Below are positions 30,494 through 39,371 of a DNA stretch of 49,803 nt, piece by piece (the first letter of the stretch is position 1; every line of letters begins with the position of its first letter). The notes beneath the pieces were generated by a model. That model had not been told where the DNA came from and ran no database searches. It worked only from the letters and a program-made list of their open reading frames with translations. The translations under genes and the position numbers were made by a program. Source of the DNA: JBPYFK01 sp051984675 (GTDB lineage Bacteria; Actinomycetota; Actinomycetes; Mycobacteriales; Pseudonocardiaceae); the NCBI GenBank assembly GCA_051984675.1, contig JBPYFK010000114.1, positions 1 to 49,803 of the forward strand, in the 5' to 3' direction.

Positions 30494-33400
30494 TCAGCCG
30501 CCCTGCCCCTGGGCCTGCGTGAAGTGCTTCGTCGCGTCGTCGAGGTGCTGGTAGGCGGTCCCGAGCTGGGCGAAGTTGCCGGACTGCTGGGCCGCGCGCA
30601 CCTCGTCGAGCGCCTGTCGGATCTCCGTGACCGCCTTCGCCATGTCCGGGTTCATCGGCTGGGCCGGCTGCGGGGCGGGGTTCTGCTGCGGCTGCGGCGG
30701 GCGCTGCCCACCAGCCGGCAGCTGCTCACCGGTGTTGCTCCCCGCGCCCGGCCCGAACACCTGCTCCAACGCGCCCGAGAGGGTCTGGTCGAAACCGACC
30801 TTGCCGCCGAACTGGACGAGCACCCGAGCCAGCTGCGGGTAGGTGTTCACGTCGTTGCGCTTGATGTAGATCGGCTCGACGTAGACCAGTCCGCCCGCCA
30901 CCGGAAGGGTCAGCAGGTTCCCGAACACCGCGGTCACGCTGGGGTTGTTGAACAGCGTCCGGTTCTCCGTGACCTGCGGTGTCGACTCCATCTGGTTCTG
31001 CACCTGCACGGGCCCGGCGATCTGGGTGCCCGTCGGCAGCCGCAGGACCGTGAACTTGCCGTAGCTGGACGGGTCGGACGACGCCGACACCCAGGCGGCC
31101 AGGTTCGGTCGGCGCAGCGCGGTCAGCGCGCTGGTGATCTGGAACCGCGGCTCGGTCTGACCGGGCAGCTGGGCGATCACGTAGTACGGCGGCTGCTGGT
31201 TGCCGGAGTTGTTGCCGCCCTGGCCGCTGCTGGTCGGGTCCGGCGGCACCTCCCAGAACGTCTGGGTCTGGTAGAACTCGCCCGGATCGGCCACGTGGTA
31301 CTGGGACAGCAGGCTGCGCTGGACTTTGAAGATGTCTTCCGGGTAGCGGAAGTGCGAGCGCAGCTCGGGGCTGATCTCGCTGGCCGGCTTGACCGAACCG
31401 GGGAACACGCCCTCCCATGCCTTCAGCACCGGGTCGTGCTCATCGTTGGCGTAGAGGTCGACGGTCCCGTCGTAGGCGTCGACCGTCGCCTTGACCGAGT
31501 TGCGGATGTAGTTGATCTTCTCGTTGGGCTGGGTCGGGACGCCGTTCTGAGTGTCCGCGGAAGCCGCACCGAAGTCGGTGAGCTGGGAGTACGGGAAGTT
31601 GTTCAGCGTCGTGTAGCCGTCCACGATCCACTTGATCCGCCCGTTGATCACCGCCGGATACGGGTCGCCGTCCACCTTCAGCCAGGGCGCGACCTGTTGC
31701 ACCCGGTCCCGCGGGTTCCGCTCGAAGATGATCCTGGAATCGGGCCCGATGGCCTGGTTGAACAGGATGTTGCGTTCGCCGTAGTAGGCGGCGAACGCCA
31801 GCCGGTTGAACCAGTTCCCGATCGGCACCCCGCCCTTGCCCTGATAGCTGGACGACGACTTGTCCGTGTCGTACTCCCTCGGCTGCTGGCCCGGCTGCGC
31901 CCCCACGATCGCGTAGTCCGTGGCCAGGTCGCCGTAGTAGACGCGCGGCTCGGTCACCGGGATCACCCCGCGACCGTTGTCGGCGACGTCGCTGATCGAG
32001 AAGATCGGGTAGCCGCCCTGGGCCGCGCCCTGGTCAAAGGTGGAGTTCACCCGATCGGCGGGGGCGGCGACGAAGCCGTTGCCGTGCGTGTAGACCATGT
32101 GCCGGTTGATCCACGACTGCTGGTTCGCCGCCAACCCGTCGGTGTTGATCTCGCGCAGCGCCACCAGGTAGTCCTGCATCCGCCCGCTCGGGTCCGGGTA
32201 CCGATCGATGGCGAGCTTCTTCGGGAAGCCGTAGAAGTTGTACTGCTGGGTCAGCTGGGTGAACGTCTCGGACAGCACGTTCGGGTCCAGCAGCCGGATG
32301 TTCGGGATCGTCCCCTTGTCGGTGGCGACTTCGGTCGGGGACGACTCGGTGCGGCCTGGATAGTCCAGGTACTGCACCTTGTCGCTGCCGATGTCGAACG
32401 CCTGCCGGGTGGCCGCCATGTTGCGCTGGATCGACACGGCTTCCTTCTGGTTGGCGTTCGGCCGCACCGAGAACTGCTCCAGCAGTGCCGGCCACACCGC
32501 CCCCACCAGCACGCTGGACAGCAGCAACAGGACCGTCGCCAGCGCCGGGATCTGCAGGTTCCGCAGGAAGATCGCCGCGAAGAACGCGAACGCGCAGAAC
32601 ACCGCGATGCACACCAGGATCAGCTTCGCCGGCATCACGGCGTTCAGGTCCGTGTAGGTGGCGCCGGTGAACAGGTCGTTGCGGTGGGACAGCAGCAGGT
32701 CGTAGCGCTGGAAGAAGTAGTCGACCGCCTTGAGCAGCACGAACAGGCCGGCGAGGATCGCCAGCTGCACGCGGGCCGGCGCGGCGATCTGCCCGCTGCG
32801 GCCGGTCAGCCGGATACCGCCGAAGACGTAGTGCGTGACCAGCGCGCCCACGAACCCGATCGTGACCGCGACGAAACCCCAGGCCAGCGCGGTCTCGTAG
32901 AAGGGCAGCTCGAAGGTGTAGAAGCTGAGGTCGTTGCCGAACTCCGGGTCGACGACGTGGAACGGCGTGCTGTGCAGGAACAGCTGGACGGTCTGCCAGT
33001 CGGACTGCGCGGCGAGCCCCGCGATCACGCCGACGAGGACCGGGATGCCGATACCGAACAGTTTGGACCGTTGGGTGATCACCGTCCGGTACCGCGTCAG
33101 CGGGTCGTCCGGCGCGGTGATCGGGACGAACACGGGTCGGGTCCGGTACGCGACCCACAGGTTGAGCGCGAGCACCGCGGCGACGAACGCGCCCGCCGTC
33201 GCCCACAACACGATCCGGGTCAGCAGGATGGTGCTGAACACCTGGCGGTAGCCGACCTCGCCGAACCACAACCACTGGACGTACATGCCCAGCAGCCGCG
33301 AACCGGCTATCAGAACCACCAGCAGCACAGCGCCGATGGTCAGCAGGATTCGACTACGCCGGGACAGTTTCGGCAGTCCTACCGGGGGCCGCATGGCCAC
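30494..33400 (-). CDS. UPF0182 family large membrane protein
   Basis: A 968-residue protein of the UPF0182 family (mycobacterial Rv3193c type). The first 330 residues contain about seven membrane helices, among them ILLTIGAVLLVVLIAGSRLL and VLWATAGAFVAAVLALNLWV. A large extracytoplasmic region follows with conserved PYPAVINGRIKWIVDGYTTLNNFPYSQ and YIRNSVKATVDAYDGTV. The last 130 residues are a Pro/Gln linker and a helical tail. The function is unknown. The start GTG (VAMRPPVG) has CAGGAG about 9 bases upstream; the frame continues open further but not family-like. It is divergent from the PPA1309 gene. Confidence 0.92.
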   Translation of the reverse strand: MAMRPPVGLPKLSRRSRILLTIGAVLLVVLIAGSRLLGMYVQWLWFGEVGYRQVFSTILLTRIVLWATAGAFVAAVLALNLWVAYRTRPVFVPITAPDDPLTRYRTVITQRSKLFGIGIPVLVGVIAGLAAQSDWQTVQLFLHSTPFHVVDPEFGNDLSFYTFELPFYETALAWGFVAVTIGFVGALVTHYVFGGIRLTGRSGQIAAPARVQLAILAGLFVLLKAVDYFFQRYDLLLSHRNDLFTGATYTDLNAVMPAKLILVCIAVFCAFAFFAAIFLRNLQIPALATVLLLLSSVLVGAVWPALLEQFSVRPNANQKEAVSIQRNMAATRQAFDIGSDKVQYLDYPGRTESSPTEVATDKGTIPNIRLLDPNVLSETFTQLTQQYNFYGFPKKLAIDRYPDPSGRMQDYLVALREINTDGLAANQQSWINRHMVYTHGNGFVAAPADRVNSTFDQGAAQGGYPIFSISDVADNGRGVIPVTEPRVYYGDLATDYAIVGAQPGQQPREYDTDKSSSSYQGKGGVPIGNWFNRLAFAAYYGERNILFNQAIGPDSRIIFERNPRDRVQQVAPWLKVDGDPYPAVINGRIKWIVDGYTTLNNFPYSQLTDFGAASADTQNGVPTQPNEKINYIRNSVKATVDAYDGTVDLYANDEHDPVLKAWEGVFPGSVKPASEISPELRSHFRYPEDIFKVQRSLLSQYHVADPGEFYQTQTFWEVPPDPTSSGQGGNNSGNQQPPYYVIAQLPGQTEPRFQITSALTALRRPNLAAWVSASSDPSSYGKFTVLRLPTGTQIAGPVQVQNQMESTPQVTENRTLFNNPSVTAVFGNLLTLPVAGGLVYVEPIYIKRNDVNTYPQLARVLVQFGGKVGFDQTLSGALEQVFGPGAGSNTGEQLPAGGQRPPQPQQNPAPQPAQPMNPDMAKAVTEIRQALDEVRAAQQSGNFAQLGTAYQHLDDATKHFTQAQGQGG

Positions 33401-33569
33401 AGCGCACACTCCTGGTGACGATCCTCGACCTCGACAGTGCGGTTGAACCGCGCGGGACGGGTGATGCCGTGCCGGGAGCCCAACATCCATCCCGTGGTGT
33501 CCAACTCTACGGGTCACCGGGAGAGTTCCCGCCACGCCGTGGCGAGTCGCGGGATGCGAGCATGGAGGC

Positions 33570-34145
33570 ATGGCCTCCGATGCGGAACCCGAGCTGGCCG
33601 CGGCCCTGCCCGCCGCCGCTCGCGAGGTAGAGGAGTTCGTCGCCTCCGCGGGCTGGGAGCAGCCGGCACAGGTGTTCGCGCTCGTGTCCACCCAGCAACT
33701 GCTGACCTCCGAGCCGGGGCTGGCCGAGCAGCTCGACCCGGCTGCCCCACTGACCCCGGTCGCGCAGGATTCGCTGCCCGCCGAGGACCTCAGCGAGGCG
33801 CTCGCTCGCATCATCTGGCCTGATCAGGTCGTCGGGTGCGCGCTCGCGCAGGAGATCATCGTGCTGCCGCCGAGCGCGGAAAGCGAACTGCCGGAGACCA
33901 ACGGCGACCCGGAAGCAGCACGCAAGCGCGCCGCCGAGCACCCGGATCGCCGGGAGGCGCGCCTGGTCGCCGCGGTGCTGCGGGACGGCGGTCATTTCTG
34001 CGTGATGCGGCTGCGCGCGACCGGTGACAGCGGCACGGGCGACAGCGGCATGGGTGACAGCGGCACGGGTGACGAGATCATCCAGGACTCCAGCCTGGCG
34101 CCGAACCTGGTCAAGGCCCTGCTGGAGACCTTCGAGGAGGACTAG
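33570..34145 (+). CDS. PPA1309 family protein
   Basis: A 191-residue acidic protein of an actinobacterial family of unknown function. EVEEFVASAGWEQPAQVFALVSTQQLLTSEP near the start, SEALARIIWPDQVVGCALAQEIIVLPPSAE in the middle and REARLVAAVLRDGGHFCVMRLR are its conserved blocks. Residues 150-167 carry a short Gly-Asp-Ser-Gly repeat (GDSGTGDSGMGDSGTGD) that reads as a local expansion. It ends APNLVKALLETFEED. No signal peptide or membrane helix is seen. The ribosome binding site is poor, with GGAGG very close to the ATG. Confidence 0.85.
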   Translation: MASDAEPELAAALPAAAREVEEFVASAGWEQPAQVFALVSTQQLLTSEPGLAEQLDPAAPLTPVAQDSLPAEDLSEALARIIWPDQVVGCALAQEIIVLPPSAESELPETNGDPEAARKRAAEHPDRREARLVAAVLRDGGHFCVMRLRATGDSGTGDSGMGDSGTGDEIIQDSSLAPNLVKALLETFEED

Positions 34146-34147
34146 GC

Positions 34148-35170
34148 TCAGCAGCCCGGCGGGGTCTTCCCGGCCTTCAGAGCCCCGAGGTCCTGCACGG
34201 CCTCGCCCAACGATCCGACCTTGACCAGCTCAAGCCCGGCCGGTGCCTGCGACTTGGCTTCCGAGCAGTTCGCGGCGGGGACCAGGAAGACGGTGGCTCC
34301 CGCTTCGCGGGCGGCGGTCATCTTGAACTGGATTCCGCCGATCGGGCTGACCCGCCCCTGCCCGTCGATTTCGCCCGTGCCGGCGACGAACTTCCCCCCG
34401 TCGAGGTTGCCCGGCGTCAGCTTGTCCACGATCGCCAGCGCGAACATCAGCCCCGCCGAGGGACCACCGACGTGCGCGAGGCTGATGTTGATGTCGAAGG
34501 GCACCGCTGGCCGGTCCTCGGCCGCGATGCCGACGAAGCCCTGTGGCGAGTCCGGGCGCGGTGCGAGCTGGATGCGGGCGGTGCGGTCGGGCTGATCGGC
34601 GTGCTTGAACGTGACGTCCACCTGATCGCCCGGCTTGGTACCGGCCAGCGCGGCCCGCACCGAGGCCGCGTCCGGCACCGGCTTGCCGTTGACCTGCAGC
34701 AGCTGATCCCCCGGCGCGAGCACGCCGTCGGCCGGGCTGTGCTTGACGATCTCGCCGGCCACCACCTTGGTCGGGTAGCCCAGGTAGCGCAGGGCGGCCG
34801 TTTGCGCCGACGTTTCGGACTCCGTGAACGCCTTGGTGTTCTGCTGCTCGACGTCCTGCGGCGACTGGTTCGGCGGGTAGTACAGGTCGCGCGGTGCCAG
34901 CGCGTAGCGGCTGCTGGCCCACATCGCCAGCGCCGCGAACATCGACAGATCGTCGGTGACCGACACAGTGGTCATGTTCAGATGCCCGGTTGTCGGGAAG
35001 GATTCGTGACCCCTGATGTCGACGACGGGCCTGCCGTTGTCAGCCCCCAGAGTGTCGAAGGTGGGTCCCGGTCCGAGGGCCACGAACGGCACTGGTACGA
35101 ACGCGCCGAGCAGGGCGAAAGCGACAACCAGACCGACGCTCGTCACTAAGGTCCACGTTCGACGGTTCAC
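34148..35170 (-). CDS. PDZ domain-containing Lon-like serine protease (YlbL/Rv3194c type)
   Basis: A 340-residue membrane-anchored protease. The N-terminal helix TLVTSVGLVVAFALLGAFVPVPFVALGPGPTFD anchors it. A PDZ domain at about 120-215 has KHSPADGVLAPGDQLLQVNGKPV. The C-terminal Lon-type S16 domain has the catalytic Ser in GGPSAGLMFALAIVD and the Lys in IGGIQFKMTAAREAGA, and GLELVKVGSLGEAVQDL closes it. It lies tail-to-tail with PPA1309, only two bases apart. The start is GTG with no Shine-Dalgarno sequence. TACGCT eight bases upstream suggests a leaderless transcript. Confidence 0.92.
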   Translation of the reverse strand: MNRRTWTLVTSVGLVVAFALLGAFVPVPFVALGPGPTFDTLGADNGRPVVDIRGHESFPTTGHLNMTTVSVTDDLSMFAALAMWASSRYALAPRDLYYPPNQSPQDVEQQNTKAFTESETSAQTAALRYLGYPTKVVAGEIVKHSPADGVLAPGDQLLQVNGKPVPDAASVRAALAGTKPGDQVDVTFKHADQPDRTARIQLAPRPDSPQGFVGIAAEDRPAVPFDINISLAHVGGPSAGLMFALAIVDKLTPGNLDGGKFVAGTGEIDGQGRVSPIGGIQFKMTAAREAGATVFLVPAANCSEAKSQAPAGLELVKVGSLGEAVQDLGALKAGKTPPGC

Positions 35171-35282
35171 AAACGGACAGCGTACGTGCCATGTCACCGG
35201 AAGTCGGGCGCGGGCGGCATCGTTCACGGACGACGAACGGGAGCGGTACTCCACGCCGTGCGTGGCCGCGTACCGTGAACGT

Positions 35283-36710
35283 ATGACTGATCTGCCGTTC
35301 GGGTTCAGCGCGCACGATCCCGACGATCCCGACAAGCGGGACTCGGAGGGTGGCAAGAAGCCTGGCGACTCAGGAGACTCCGGCGACTCGGGGCAAATCC
35401 CTCCGGGCCCGTTCGGTTTCGGTCCGGGCCAGGGGCCGGGTGGCATGCCGAACTTCGACATCAGTCAGCTCGGGCAGATGCTGACCCAGTTGGGTCAGGT
35501 CCTCAGCCACTCCGGCGGCACCGGCGGTGGCGGTCCGGTGAACTACGACCTGGCCAAGCAGCTCGCGATCCAGCAGCTGCACTCCCAGCAACGCACCGAG
35601 CGGCCCACCCAGGAGCAGGTCAAGGCCATCGAAGAGGGCGTGCACCTGGCGGAACTGTGGTTGGAACCGGCGACGTCACTGCCCGCCGGGACCCGCACGG
35701 TCCAGGCGTGGTCGTCGGTGGACTGGGTGGAAAAGACCCTCCCGACCTGGCAGGGCCTGTGCGATCCGGTCGCCGAGCGGGTGTCCAGCGCGTGGGTGGA
35801 AGCCCTGCCCGAGGAGGCGAAGCAGGCCGCGGGCCCGTTGCTGTCGATGCTCGGCCAGATGGGCGGGCTGACCTTCGGTTCGCAGCTCGGCAACGGCCTC
35901 GCCCAGCTCGGCGGCGAGGTGCTGACCTCCACCGAGATCGGCCTGCCGCTGGGGCCGGAAGGCGCGGCGGCGCTGCTGCCGGCGAACGTCGAGCGGTTCG
36001 TCGAAGGGCTCGACCGGCCCAGCAGTGAGGCCACGCTGTTCCTCGCCGCGTGCGAGGCCGCGCACCACCGCCTGTTCAGCCACGTGCCGTGGCTGCGCCA
36101 CCGGCTGCTGGCCACCGTCGAGCAGTACGCCCGGGGCATCCACGTGGACACCTCCGGTCTGGAGGAGCTGGCCAGCAAGATCGACCCGACGAACCCGAGC
36201 TCGATGCAGGAGCTGATGAACTCGGGCCTGCTCGAACCGCAGACCACGCCGGAGCAGCAGTCGGCGCTGAGCCGGCTGGAGACGCTGCTGGCGCTGGTCG
36301 CGGGCTGGGTCGACGTCGTCGTCTCCGACGCTGTCAGCGACCGCCTGCCCGGCGCCGAAGCGCTCAGCGAGACGATCCGCCGGCGCCGCGCCAGCGGCGG
36401 CCCGGCGGAGCAGACCTTCGCGACCCTGGTCGGGCTTGAGCTGCGCCCACGCCGCCTGCGGGCGGCCGCCACGCTGTGGCGGCTGCTCACCGAGCGGTTC
36501 GGGGTGGCCAGCCGGGACCGGGTCTGGGACCACCCGGACCTGCTGCCGACCACCGAGGACCTCGACGAGCCGCTGGACTTCGCCGAACGGTGGGGGTCGG
36601 GCAGCGCGGAGATCGACGAGGCCATCGCGGCCATCCGCGAGGCCGAGGACGAGAAGGCCGAGAAGCACGAAGACGTCGAGCGGGACGACGACGCCGACGA
36701 CGAGAAGTGA
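35283..36710 (+). CDS. Zinc-dependent metalloprotease-like protein (TIGR03624/DUF2342)
   Basis: A 475-residue protein. A disordered Gly/Pro/Asp N-terminus (residues 1-60) precedes helical blocks. The conserved DWVEKTLPTWQGLCDPVAERV and GLTFGSQLGNGLAQLGGEVLTSTEIGLPL are followed by the motif CEAAHHRLFSHVPWLRHRL, the family's putative zinc site, and later RLETLLALVAGWVDVVVSDAV. The last 40 residues are acidic and charged. It matches the mycobacterial Rv3195 position. Proteolysis is inferred from the motif, and the alternative label is 'putative hydrolase'. It is divergent from the Lon-like gene with a 112-base shared promoter region. Confidence 0.88.
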   Translation: MTDLPFGFSAHDPDDPDKRDSEGGKKPGDSGDSGDSGQIPPGPFGFGPGQGPGGMPNFDISQLGQMLTQLGQVLSHSGGTGGGGPVNYDLAKQLAIQQLHSQQRTERPTQEQVKAIEEGVHLAELWLEPATSLPAGTRTVQAWSSVDWVEKTLPTWQGLCDPVAERVSSAWVEALPEEAKQAAGPLLSMLGQMGGLTFGSQLGNGLAQLGGEVLTSTEIGLPLGPEGAAALLPANVERFVEGLDRPSSEATLFLAACEAAHHRLFSHVPWLRHRLLATVEQYARGIHVDTSGLEELASKIDPTNPSSMQELMNSGLLEPQTTPEQQSALSRLETLLALVAGWVDVVVSDAVSDRLPGAEALSETIRRRRASGGPAEQTFATLVGLELRPRRLRAAATLWRLLTERFGVASRDRVWDHPDLLPTTEDLDEPLDFAERWGSGSAEIDEAIAAIREAEDEKAEKHEDVERDDDADDEK

Positions 36711-36747
36711 CCGCGCCCAAGCGGCCCAGCCACAAGCGCCCCAGCCC

Positions 36748-36765
36748 AAGCGGCTCCAGCCGCTT
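36748..36765. terminator. Short hairpin between convergent genes
   Basis: AAGCGGCT and AGCCGCTT form an 8-bp stem around CC, followed by TTAC on the plus strand. It lies 38 bases past the metalloprotease stop and touches the stop of the convergent YgjP-like gene. Confidence 0.5.
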
Positions 36766-37307
36766 TACTCCGTCGCGTCGCCGTCCATGGTGAGTCCCAG
36801 GTGGGCCGCCGCCGACAGACCTTCCAGGTAGCCGATCGCGCGTTCGGTTTTCGGGTAGCGCTCGACCCACGCCCAGAACCTCGGGCCGTGGCCGGGCTCC
36901 AGGAGGTGCGCGAGCTCGTGCACCAGCACGTAATCCAGCACCCATCCGGGTACGTCTCGGAGTCTCCGACTCACCCGAATGGTGGCATCACTGGGCGTGC
37001 AGGAGGCCCATCTTGTGCGCATCGGGGGGACCCACCGGATGCTGCGTGGCACCGCCCTTCCGTCGAGGTACTTCCCGGACAGCTCGCGGCACCGCGCGCT
37101 GAGGGCGTCGTCGGATTCCCGCGCGGGCGACCGGCGCCGGGTTTCGCTGCGTTGCAGACGGCTGAGCATGTCCGCTACCCACCGTTTTTCCTCGGCACGG
37201 GTCATGCGAGCGGGGAGCAGCACGACGACCTTGTCGCCTTCGCGGTAGGCGCTCACCGTTTGCCGCCGACGCTTGCTCCGGCGGACCTCGACTTCCGGTT
37301 CAGCCAC
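36765..37307 (-). CDS. YgjP/M48-type metal-dependent hydrolase
   Basis: A 180-residue protein of the YgjP-like (DUF45) metallopeptidase family. VEVRRSKRRRQTVSAYREGDKVVVLLP opens it as in the family, RTRWASCTPSDATIRVSRRL is the conserved middle block, and YVLVHELAHLLEPGHGPRFW carries the zinc motif HELAH with a third His at GHG. No membrane helix or signal is seen. The start is GTG without a clear Shine-Dalgarno sequence. It converges with the preceding gene. Confidence 0.88.
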   Translation of the reverse strand: MAEPEVEVRRSKRRRQTVSAYREGDKVVVLLPARMTRAEEKRWVADMLSRLQRSETRRRSPARESDDALSARCRELSGKYLDGRAVPRSIRWVPPMRTRWASCTPSDATIRVSRRLRDVPGWVLDYVLVHELAHLLEPGHGPRFWAWVERYPKTERAIGYLEGLSAAAHLGLTMDGDATE

Positions 37308-37551
37308 GAGTGGTGAGATTAGCGAGCGCCACTGACACCAGGGTTTGGCTGTGACCTAGACCGCACGTATGGAGCAATACCGTCATCAAATGGATTAACC
37401 CTTTACGCCGAACATGCGATGCTCTAGAGGCAGGCGCGATTGTTGCTCCACGGGTACGTTTCCCCCAGCGCACAGCGACCGTGCTCTGCCGGTCCAGCAA
37501 GGGGGCCGGTCCAGCCAGGGCTGGACAACCGATGATGAAGGAGGGGCAGCT

Positions 37552-37704
37552 GTGGCCGAAACGTACAACGGCTACTGCGTCAAGTGCCGGGAGAAGCGGG
37601 ACTTCACCGGTGAGGTCTCGGAGACCAATGGGCGGCGCATGGCGAAGGGGACCTGCCCTGTGTGCGGCACCAAGATGACGCGCATTCTTGGCAAGGCTTC
37701 GTAA
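37552..37704 (+). CDS. DUF5679 small zinc-ribbon protein
   Basis: A 50-residue protein with two CxxC pairs, YCVKCREKR at residues 8-15 and GTCPVCGTKM at residues 33-42, forming a small zinc ribbon. It matches the DUF5679 family, related to ribosomal-type ribbons, of unknown function. The start is GTG preceded by GAAGGAGGGG about 6 bases away, which fixes the start against a longer frame. About 240 bases upstream are free of genes and should hold the promoter. Confidence 0.87.
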   Translation: MAETYNGYCVKCREKRDFTGEVSETNGRRMAKGTCPVCGTKMTRILGKAS

Positions 37705-38024
37705 GCCCGCGACCACCGCCAACGGCGGCAGGTCGGAAAGGTCCGATCTGCGCTTGCGGTGAAGCATGCGTTCAGCTGGATTGACTCTGGACACTATGGG
37801 CACTTTGACCGATTCTGGTCGCGGTATTCCCTGAACCGATCACTGACCGGCTGTTCCCGACCCGCTACACCCGCTGGCTGCCCGGCTCCGGGCACCGGCA
37901 CCACTCGTGATCCGCCGTTCGTACGCCCCACAAAGCGTGAAAACCTCTAGCATTGTGGGGCGATCAGCGTCGGCGTGTTGGCATGCCTGAACAGGCCCGG
38001 GTGTTGTCGGAAGGGAGTACCCGC
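37705..38024. other. Gap between the DUF5679 gene and the ABC1 kinase gene
   Basis: About 320 bases without a gene. It holds a CCGCCAACGGCGG mini-hairpin just after the DUF5679 stop, a 10-bp inverted repeat near the end described separately, and presumably the ABC1 kinase promoter. Confidence 0.5.
37924..37962 (+). promoter_or_regulatory. Inverted repeat CGCCCCACAA-N19-TTGTGGGGCG
   Basis: Ten perfect base pairs flank a 19-base AT-rich spacer containing CTAGCAT, a possible -10. It lies 63 bases upstream of the ABC1 kinase start. The spacing (one half-site either side of the promoter core) is like an operator for a dimeric regulator. Confidence 0.45.
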
Positions 38025-39335
38025 GTGACCGATATTCCCCGCTGGGCAGCGCAGCGAACCGTCAAGCTCGCCAGCCTGCCCCTCGGTGTCGCGGGGAGAG
38101 TCGCGGCGGGTTGGGGCAGGCGGATCACCGGGCAGAGCGCCGAGGAGATCAGCGCGGATGTCTCTGCTCGCACGGCGGAGCAGGTCTTCGCCGTGTTAGG
38201 CCAGCTCAAGGGCGGGGCGATGAAGTTCGGCCAAGCCCTGAGCGTGTTCGAGGCGGCGGTGCCGGACGATCTCGCCGGTCCCTACCGGGAGGCACTGACC
38301 AAGCTCCAGTCGGCGGCGCCGCCGATGGCCGAGGCCAGTGTCCGGCGGATGCTCGCCGAGCAGCTCGGCCGGTCGTGGCGGGAACGGTTCCGCGAGTTCG
38401 ATGAGACCCCGGCAGCCGCCGCCAGCATCGGCCAGGTGCACCGTGCGGTCTGGCACGACGGCCGCGAGGTCGCCGTGAAGATTCAGTATCCGGGCGCCGA
38501 CGAGGCACTGCGCTCGGACTTGCGGCAGCTGATGCGGTTCTCCCGGCTGTTCCAGTCACTGGCGCCGGGCGCCGAGGTCAAACCGCTGCTCACCGAGCTC
38601 CAAGACCGCATGGTCGAGGAGCTCGACTACCGCGGCGAGGCCGACAACCAGCGCGCCTTCGCTCGCGCGTTCGCCGACGACGAGCAGGTGTTCGTGCCCC
38701 GGGTGGTCGCGAGCTCCCCCAAGGTGATGGTCACCGAATGGATCACCGGCACGCCGCTGGCGGACCTCATCAGGCACGGTGACCAGGAACAACGCGACGA
38801 GGCCGGGCGGCTGCTCGCGGAGTTCCACTACTCCTCGCCCGCGCGGGCAGGCCTGCTGCACGCGGACCCGCATCCCGGCAACTTCATGATCCTCGACGAC
38901 GGCCGGTTGTCGGTCATCGACTTCGGAGCGGTCGCCCGACTGCCGGAAGGACCACCTCGCGTGCTGGGCCGCATGCTGCGATTAGCCCTGGACGACCGTG
39001 CCGACGAGCTGCTCGACCTCCTGCGCGCCGACCGGTTCGTGCAGACCGACTCGAAACTGCGCGCCGAGGACGTCCAGGCTTATCTCGCTCCGTTCGTCGA
39101 CCCGCTGCGCACCGAGACCTTCCACTTCACGCGTAAGTGGCTCCAGGGGCAGGCCGAGCGCGTGGGAGACCTGCGCAGCCCCGACTTCCGTACCGGAAGG
39201 TCGCTGAACCTCCCGCCGGACTACCTGCTGATTCACCGGGTGACAGCCGGGGCGACCGGCATCCTGTGCCAGCTGAACGCCCGGGTCTCCGCCCGCGCCA
39301 TCATCTCGCGGTGGCAGCCCGGTTTCGACGAGTAG
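38025..39335 (+). CDS. ABC1 kinase-like (AarF/UbiB) family protein
   Basis: A 436-residue atypical kinase. The KxGQ element is GAMKFGQALSVFEA, followed by the invariant PAAAASIGQVHRAVWHDGREVAVKIQYPG with the ATP Lys. EELDYRGEADNQRAF comes next, and the catalytic loop is LLHADPHPGNFMILDDGRLSVIDFG. Relatives act in quinone metabolism or other lipid processes and mostly work as ATPases. The start GTG at VTDIPRW has AAGGGAG 8 bases upstream. In mycobacteria the equivalent gene (Rv3197) neighbours whiB7, as here apart from an insertion. Confidence 0.92.
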   Translation: MTDIPRWAAQRTVKLASLPLGVAGRVAAGWGRRITGQSAEEISADVSARTAEQVFAVLGQLKGGAMKFGQALSVFEAAVPDDLAGPYREALTKLQSAAPPMAEASVRRMLAEQLGRSWRERFREFDETPAAAASIGQVHRAVWHDGREVAVKIQYPGADEALRSDLRQLMRFSRLFQSLAPGAEVKPLLTELQDRMVEELDYRGEADNQRAFARAFADDEQVFVPRVVASSPKVMVTEWITGTPLADLIRHGDQEQRDEAGRLLAEFHYSSPARAGLLHADPHPGNFMILDDGRLSVIDFGAVARLPEGPPRVLGRMLRLALDDRADELLDLLRADRFVQTDSKLRAEDVQAYLAPFVDPLRTETFHFTRKWLQGQAERVGDLRSPDFRTGRSLNLPPDYLLIHRVTAGATGILCQLNARVSARAIISRWQPGFDE

Positions 39336-39371
39336 CAGAACTCGTTGAACTCTGCCTACGGTGGGCGTGTT

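Noticed and set aside
30524..33418. 964-codon plus-strand frame opposite the UPF0182 gene
   Set aside because: Arg/Asp/His-rich composition typical of an antisense shadow; the minus-strand frame has membrane helices and family motifs.
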